Shown in pieces: positions 59,454 to 64,000 of a stretch of DNA of 64,000 nucleotides. A program made the translations under genes and the position numbers. Source of the stretch: Cupriavidus pampae (GTDB taxonomy: Bacteria; Pseudomonadota; Gammaproteobacteria; Burkholderiales; Burkholderiaceae); contig NZ_CAJZAG010000008.1 in NCBI RefSeq assembly GCF_914271485.1, positions 248,001 through 312,000 on the forward strand, written 5' to 3'. The notes beneath the pieces were generated by a model that saw only the letters and a program-made list of their open reading frames with translations, was not told the DNA's origin and searched no databases. Each line of letters opens with the position of its first letter. The stretch's first letter is position 1.

Positions 59454-60443
59454 ATGAATCTTCGCCAGTTCAGTTTTCAGTTGCTAGGGGTCACGGCCAT
59501 GGTGGCGGGCGCGATGGCAATGAGCGCGGCGCCGGCATTTGCCGACACGTGGCCGAGCAAGCCAATCACGGTGATCGTGCCGTTCCCGGCGGGCGGCGGT
59601 ACCGATGCGTTCGCCCGACCGCTGACCGCGCAGCTATCGAAGCAGCTCGGCAAGCAGTTCGTGATCGACAACCGCGGCGGTGCCGGCGGCACGGTCGGCG
59701 CGAGCATCGCGGCCAAGGCGGCACCCGATGGCTACACGGTGTTTATCGGCGGTGCGCACCACGCGATCGCGCCGTCGTTCTACCCGAAGCTCGATTACGA
59801 CATCGAGAAGGACTTCATTCCCATCACCGTGATCGCGCAGCCGCCGCAGGTCGTGGTGGTCAATCCGAAGGTGCCGGCCAAGACGCTGCAGGAACTGATC
59901 GCCTATGCGAAGGCGAATCCGGGCAAGCTCAACTATGGTTCCGCGGGTAACGGGTCGTCGCACCATCTGGCCGGCGAACTGTTCAAGCTCGAAACCAAAA
60001 CGTTCATCACGCATATCCCGTACAAGGGCGCGGGCCCGGCACTGTCGGACCTGATCGCGGGGCAGGTCGATATCGTCTTCGACGGTCTGGGCTCATCGGC
60101 GCAGCATATCCGCAGTAACCGCATCAATGCGCTCGCGGTAGCGGCCACCAAGCGTTCGCCTTCGTTCCCGAATGTGCCGACCGCGGCCGAGGTGGGTGTG
60201 AAGAACTTCGAGGTGTCCACGTGGTACGCGATGTGGGTGCCGAAGAACACGCCGAAGGAGGTGGTCGACAAGCTCTACGCCGAAACGCGCAAGGCGCTCG
60301 ACTCTCCCGAGATGAAGGCGGTCTGGCTCAACAACGGTTCCGAGATTCCGAACTTCACGCCTGAGCAGTTCGGGCAGTTCCAGCACGCGGAGATCAAGCG
60401 CTGGGCGGAAGTGGTGCAGCGCTCGGGCGCCAAGATCGACTGA
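59454..60443 (+). CDS. Bug/TctC-family tripartite tricarboxylate-type binding protein
   Basis: 329-residue periplasmic protein with a signal peptide ending APAFA. The Bug motif WPSKPITVIVPFPAGGGTD is at the start of the mature part, with NRGGAGGTVGA and AGNGSSHHLAGELF following. Bug proteins bind small acids. In this operon malonate or a relative is likely. The membrane parts TctA and TctB are not in the window. The stop overlaps the next start by one base. Confidence 0.88.
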   Translation: MNLRQFSFQLLGVTAMVAGAMAMSAAPAFADTWPSKPITVIVPFPAGGGTDAFARPLTAQLSKQLGKQFVIDNRGGAGGTVGASIAAKAAPDGYTVFIGGAHHAIAPSFYPKLDYDIEKDFIPITVIAQPPQVVVVNPKVPAKTLQELIAYAKANPGKLNYGSAGNGSSHHLAGELFKLETKTFITHIPYKGAGPALSDLIAGQVDIVFDGLGSSAQHIRSNRINALAVAATKRSPSFPNVPTAAEVGVKNFEVSTWYAMWVPKNTPKEVVDKLYAETRKALDSPEMKAVWLNNGSEIPNFTPEQFGQFQHAEIKRWAEVVQRSGAKID

Positions 60444-61225
60444 TGAGCGGCACGGTTTCGGTTGCGCGCGACGGCGCGGTCGCCACGGTCACGCTTGCCC
60501 ACGCGGGCAAGCTCAATGCGATTTCGGTGGCGATGTGGCAGTCGCTCGCGAGCGGCTTTGCCGCGTTGTCCGCCGACACTTCGCTGCGCTGCGTGGTGAT
60601 ACGCGGCGCCGACGGCAACTTTGCCGCGGGCGCCGATATCGCCGAGTTTCCGCAGGTACGGGGCGATGAGGACGCGTTACGTCGTTATCACGTGGAGACG
60701 ATCGCGCCCGCGCTGGCGGCGATTGCCGGCTGCACGCATCCGACGCTGGCATTGATCGAGGGCGTCTGCGTAGGCGGTGGGCTCGAGATCGCGTGCAATT
60801 GCGATCTGCGCATCGCCGCGGACGACAGCCGCTTTGGCGTACCGATCAATCGGCTCGGCTTTCCGATGGCCCCCGGTGAACTGCGCGGGCTGCTGGCACT
60901 TGCGGGGCGCGCGGTGACACTCGAGATTCTGCTCGAGGGCCGCGTGTTCGGCGCCGCCGAGGCCGAACGAAAAGGTCTGCTCACGCGCGTGGTACCCCAT
61001 GCCGCGCTCGAGGAAGAACTCCACGCCACGGTGACCCGGTTATGTGCGGGCGCACCGCTGGCCGCGCGCATCAACAAGACCACGATCGCGCGTCTGGCGC
61101 CTGCGCCGGAGCCGCTGTCCGAGGCTGAACTTGACGCGCATTTCGCGTACGGGCGCAGCCGCGATCATGCCGAAGGCGTGGCCGCGTTTCTCGCGCGCCG
61201 TCCGCCCGTTTTTACGGGGGAGTGA
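60443..61225 (+). CDS. Enoyl-CoA hydratase/isomerase family protein
   Basis: 260-residue crotonase-fold protein. The oxyanion-hole segments are FAAGADIAEFP and GVCVGGGLEIACNCDL. The usual catalytic segment after the second reads GVPINRLGFPMAPGEL, which departs from the common GLPE pattern of hydratases, so activity as a hydratase is uncertain. It lies inside the malonate operon, where its step is not obvious; it may handle a side product such as methylmalonyl- or hydroxyacyl-CoA. Confidence 0.82.
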   Translation: MSGTVSVARDGAVATVTLAHAGKLNAISVAMWQSLASGFAALSADTSLRCVVIRGADGNFAAGADIAEFPQVRGDEDALRRYHVETIAPALAAIAGCTHPTLALIEGVCVGGGLEIACNCDLRIAADDSRFGVPINRLGFPMAPGELRGLLALAGRAVTLEILLEGRVFGAAEAERKGLLTRVVPHAALEEELHATVTRLCAGAPLAARINKTTIARLAPAPEPLSEAELDAHFAYGRSRDHAEGVAAFLARRPPVFTGE

Positions 61226-61336
61226 ACACCGCGGAGTAAGATGTCGGCCGGCCACGCGCGCGGCCATGGCGAATCGTCGCTTTCCGGGTGTCCGCATAGG
61301 GTCCGCCTGCTTTCCGTTTTTACCGATCCACATTTC

Positions 61337-62917
61337 ATGAACGCCAATCTGTTCGCCCTGTTCGAATCCCGCTTTCCGGCCGACCGCACGGCCTGCTGCA
61401 TCGAGACCCACGACGAGCTCTATTACACGTGGGATGACCTCGACCGTGCCACGGCCAAGCTGGCCAATCTGCTGGTGGCGTTGAAGCTGCCCGCCGGCGC
61501 GCGCGTGGCCGTGCAGGTGGAGAAGTCCCCGGAGGCATTGTTCCTGTATCTGGCCACGCTGCGCGCGGGCTATGTGTACCTGCCGCTGAACACGGCCTAT
61601 CAGGAAGCGGAGATCGACTACTTCGTCGGCAATGCCGAACCGTCGGTCGTCGTGTGCAGCAGCGCGAATTTCGGCTGGGTGTCGAAGGTGGCGTTCCGTC
61701 ACGGCACCGCGCATGTGTTCACGCTCGACGACGATCGCTCGGGCTCGCTGCTGGCGCGCGCGGCATCACATCCGGACAAGTTCGAAACCGTGGCGAGTGC
61801 GGACGACGACCTCGCGGCGATCCTGTACACCTCGGGCACCACGGGTCGCAGCAAGGGCGCGATGCTTACGCACCGCAACCTCGCTTCCAATGCGTTGACG
61901 CTGCATGCGTACTGGGGCTGGCGCAGCGACGATGTGCTGCTGCATATGTTGCCGATCTTCCACGTGCATGGCCTGTTCGTGGCCTCGCATGGCGCGCTGT
62001 TGGCCGGCGCGAAGATGATCTGGGCGCCCAAACTCGACATGGCGCAGATTCTGAAATTCCTGCCGCGCTCGACCGTGATGATGGGCGTGCCCACGTACTA
62101 CGTGCGCATGTTGCAGGAGCCACGCTTCGACGACGACACCTGCCGCCGTATGCGCCTGTTCGTATCCGGTTCGGCGCCGCTGCTGCTGGAGACGTTCGAC
62201 GCGTTCCGCGAACGCACCGGGCATACGATTCTCGAGCGCTACGGCATGAGCGAGACCGTGATGCTGGTGTCCAATCCCTATGACGAAGCCGTCGGCGAGC
62301 GGATTGGCGGCACGGTTGGCACGCCGCTGCCGGGCGTCTCGGTGCGTGTGGTCGATGGCGAAGCCAACGCCTGCGCGGTGGGCGAGATCGGCAATATCGA
62401 GGTGAAGGGGCCGAACGTGTTCAAGGGCTACTGGCGCATGCCCGAGAAGACCGCCGAGGAATTCACGGCCGATGGCTGGTTCCGGACTGGCGACGTGGGC
62501 CGCTTTGGCGGTGAGATTGTGAGCCATGCCGGTGCGCGCAAGGTGCCGGACAACTACGTCACGATCGTGGGCCGCAGCAAGGACCTGATCATCTCGGGTG
62601 GCTACAACGTGTACCCGAAAGAGATCGAGAGCTTTATCGACGAGATGCCGGGCGTGGCGGAGTCCGCCGTGATCGGCGTGCCGCACCAGGAGTTTGGCGA
62701 GGCGGTGGTGGCGGTAGTGGTACGCAAGCCGGGCAGCGACTTCGATGAAGCGGCGTTTGGAGCTGCTGGGTTCGAAGCCAAGCTGATTGGTACGCTCAAG
62801 ACGCGCATCGCCAACTTCAAGGTGCCCAAGCGCGTGCACGTGGTGAACGAGCTGCCGCGCAACACCATGGGCAAGGTCCAGAAGAACGTGCTGCGCCAGC
62901 AGTTCGGCGCGCTGTGA
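61337..62917 (+). CDS. matB: Malonyl-CoA synthetase
   Basis: 526-residue acyl-CoA synthetase that activates malonate with ATP and CoA. The AMP-binding motif is ILYTSGTTGRSKGAML, the A5 region ERYGMSETVMLVSNPYD and the hinge GRSKDLIISGGYNVYPKEIES. The catalytic Lys is near the C-terminus in PRNTMGKVQKNVLR. The start at 61337 (MNANLFALF) is preferred to a longer frame from 61241. Together with the decarboxylase it gives acetyl-CoA from malonate. Confidence 0.9.
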   Translation: MNANLFALFESRFPADRTACCIETHDELYYTWDDLDRATAKLANLLVALKLPAGARVAVQVEKSPEALFLYLATLRAGYVYLPLNTAYQEAEIDYFVGNAEPSVVVCSSANFGWVSKVAFRHGTAHVFTLDDDRSGSLLARAASHPDKFETVASADDDLAAILYTSGTTGRSKGAMLTHRNLASNALTLHAYWGWRSDDVLLHMLPIFHVHGLFVASHGALLAGAKMIWAPKLDMAQILKFLPRSTVMMGVPTYYVRMLQEPRFDDDTCRRMRLFVSGSAPLLLETFDAFRERTGHTILERYGMSETVMLVSNPYDEAVGERIGGTVGTPLPGVSVRVVDGEANACAVGEIGNIEVKGPNVFKGYWRMPEKTAEEFTADGWFRTGDVGRFGGEIVSHAGARKVPDNYVTIVGRSKDLIISGGYNVYPKEIESFIDEMPGVAESAVIGVPHQEFGEAVVAVVVRKPGSDFDEAAFGAAGFEAKLIGTLKTRIANFKVPKRVHVVNELPRNTMGKVQKNVLRQQFGAL

Positions 62918-62923
62918 GGTGTG

Positions 62924-62949
62924 TTCCCCTCTCCGGGCGGAGAGGGGAA
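62924..62949. terminator. Hairpin between matB and the SIMPL-domain gene
   Basis: TTCCCCTCTCC and GGAGAGGGGAA arms around GGGC, seven bases past the matB stop. There is no T-run on either strand, so termination would need help. Confidence 0.4.
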
Positions 62950-62962
62950 ACTGATGCCTTGC

Positions 62963-63664
62963 TTACTTCAGCATCTGCACCGAGCCGTTCACGGACACGG
63001 TGACCTGCGCCTTGCCACCCTCGACCGGGACCGGCACGGCCGCATCGGCGGACATCGTCTTGGCTGCGTACATGCGCGGCATCGGCGGCATCACGCCACC
63101 GCTCTCATTCACCGAGACCTCACGAATCGTGTAGCTGCCGTAGCCGAACAGCTTTGCGGTGTGCTGCGCCTTGTCGCGGAACGAGGTCACGGCTTCTTCC
63201 GCGAGCTTGCTTTCAGCCGCCAGGCGTGCCTCGCGCGACAGCGAGAACGCGATGTTCTGCACCTGCATCTGATTGGCGAGATCGCCGGCGAGCTTCGACA
63301 CCGCCGCGAAGTCGCGCGACTTCAGCACGACCTCCGAACGGCCACGCCACGTGGTGATGCGCCCATTGCGGTCGGTGGTCGGCTGGATCGTGAAGCCGCC
63401 CGATTGCGCTTCCACGCCCGATACGCGCTTGGCCTGCGCGAGCACGGCGGCGGTCTTCGACGACAATGCCGACGAGATCGCACCGGGCTCCGCGCCTTCC
63501 TGCTCGGCGGCCACCGTGACCTGCACGATATCGGTCGGCACTTCCGTCACGGCCTGGGCGTTCAGCGACAGCACGCCCGAGGGCGGCGGCACTGTTTGCG
63601 CGGAGGCACCCGTTGAGGCAAGCGCGGCGGTACCGAGCAGCGTGGCGGCAAGCATGTTCTTCAT
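62963..63664 (-). CDS. SIMPL-domain (DUF541) exported protein
   Basis: 233 residues from the ATG at 63664 (MKNMLAATLL) behind GGGAGAAC. A signal peptide ends ASA. The DUF541 domain shows VLSLNAQAVTEVPTDIVQVTVA near the start and FSLSREARLAAESKLAEEA later. Family members are periplasmic oligomers linked to oxidative-stress tolerance (YggE). No neighbour suggests a specific partner. Confidence 0.88.
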   Translation of the reverse strand: MKNMLAATLLGTAALASTGASAQTVPPPSGVLSLNAQAVTEVPTDIVQVTVAAEQEGAEPGAISSALSSKTAAVLAQAKRVSGVEAQSGGFTIQPTTDRNGRITTWRGRSEVVLKSRDFAAVSKLAGDLANQMQVQNIAFSLSREARLAAESKLAEEAVTSFRDKAQHTAKLFGYGSYTIREVSVNESGGVMPPMPRMYAAKTMSADAAVPVPVEGGKAQVTVSVNGSVQMLK

Positions 63665-63764
63665 ATTGTTCTCCCGTTCAAATGTGGTGGCATTCAGACG
63701 CACCGCCGCGCGCTTCGTTCCGTAGGACGGGACTCGAACGCGGGCGACAGTGTTTCCAGATGTA

Positions 63765-64000
63765 TCACTTCATAAGTTTTTCTGTGATGAAGCGCCATTC
63801 GGCCGGTGTCACCGGCGTGATGGACAGACGATTGCCGCGGCGGAGCACGACCATGTCCGCGAGCGCATCGTACTCGCGCAGCGCGGGCAGGGCGATCAGC
63901 GGTGTCTTCCTGACGAACTTCACATCGACGAGCGACCAGCGTGGCGCTTCCTGCTTCGAGGCCTTGTCGTAGTAGTCGCTCTTGGGATCGAACTGGGTGG
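63765..64000 (-). CDS. EVE-domain protein, 3' part
   Basis: The last 78 or so codons of a gene running into the window's right edge. The translation contains YYDKASKQEAPRWSLVDVKF and PLIALPALREYDALADMVVL, then RLSITPVTPAEWRFI, the end of an EVE/PUA-like domain. Such domains bind modified bases in RNA or DNA. The start is outside the window. Confidence 0.82.
   Translation of the reverse strand, partial: TQFDPKSDYYDKASKQEAPRWSLVDVKFVRKTPLIALPALREYDALADMVVLRRGNRLSITPVTPAEWRFITEKLMK

Overview
The window looks like chromosomal DNA of a GC-rich betaproteobacterium of the Burkholderiaceae, most likely Cupriavidus or a close relative. This is inferred from gene content and order: the ispH–liv neighbourhood, cysI–DUF934–cysH–cysDN–cobA, lptFG/pepA/holC/DUF2486 and a full hut operon. 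No database search was run.

Layout. 0–6.2 kb: the 3' end of ispH, then a complete branched-chain amino-acid ABC transporter (substrate-binding protein, livH, livM, livG, livF). livF ends in a tandem repeat whose first unit is the gene's own last codons. 6.2–11.2 kb: a secreted trypsin-fold protein that has lost its catalytic His and Ser, convergent with an acetylornithine aminotransferase. The aminotransferase is preceded by an apparently leaderless, Arg-rich leader ORF and a terminator hairpin. A ferredoxin-type flavin reductase and a divergent SDR protein follow. 11.4–22.4 kb: histidine catabolism. An ABC importer (SsuA/NMT1 type) sits with the repressor hutC, then come hutH, hutU, hutD, hutI, hutF and hutG, the five-step route through formylglutamate. 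Three near-identical candidate HutC operators mark the two promoter regions. 22.4–25.8 kb: the aspartate:alanine antiporter aspT and aspartate 4-decarboxylase aspD; aspD carries a frameshift.

27.0–33.5 kb is an accessory island. Its codon use is visibly less GC-rich, it carries decayed IS21 and IS3 pieces, and it ends at a tRNA-Leu(CAA). It holds a regulator resembling an antitoxin followed by HTH, coupled to a COG3950-like ATPase with a Gln in place of the Walker B Glu; a YefM–YoeB toxin–antitoxin pair with its operator; a coiled-coil/zinc-ribbon protein; a TIR protein with two membrane spans; and an Mrr-like PD-(D/E)XK nuclease. It reads as a partly decayed defence island.

33.6–38.1 kb: an HNH protein, an alpha/beta hydrolase, a beta-hydroxyacid dehydrogenase, a methyltransferase and cysB. 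38.3–44.9 kb: assimilatory sulfate reduction (cysI, DUF934, cysH, cysD, cysN) plus siroheme synthesis (cobA, CbiX). 44.9–50.8 kb: lptG/lptF, pepA, holC, a DUF2486-like gene and lgt. 50.8–56.6 kb: a LysR regulator divergent from ilvD, an orphan fimbrial-type protein, an M48 peptidase and a DUF898 membrane protein. 57.2–62.9 kb: a malonate operon (GntR regulator, malonyl-CoA decarboxylase, Bug-type binding protein, enoyl-CoA hydratase-like protein, malonyl-CoA synthetase). The window closes with a SIMPL-domain protein and the 3' part of an EVE-domain gene.
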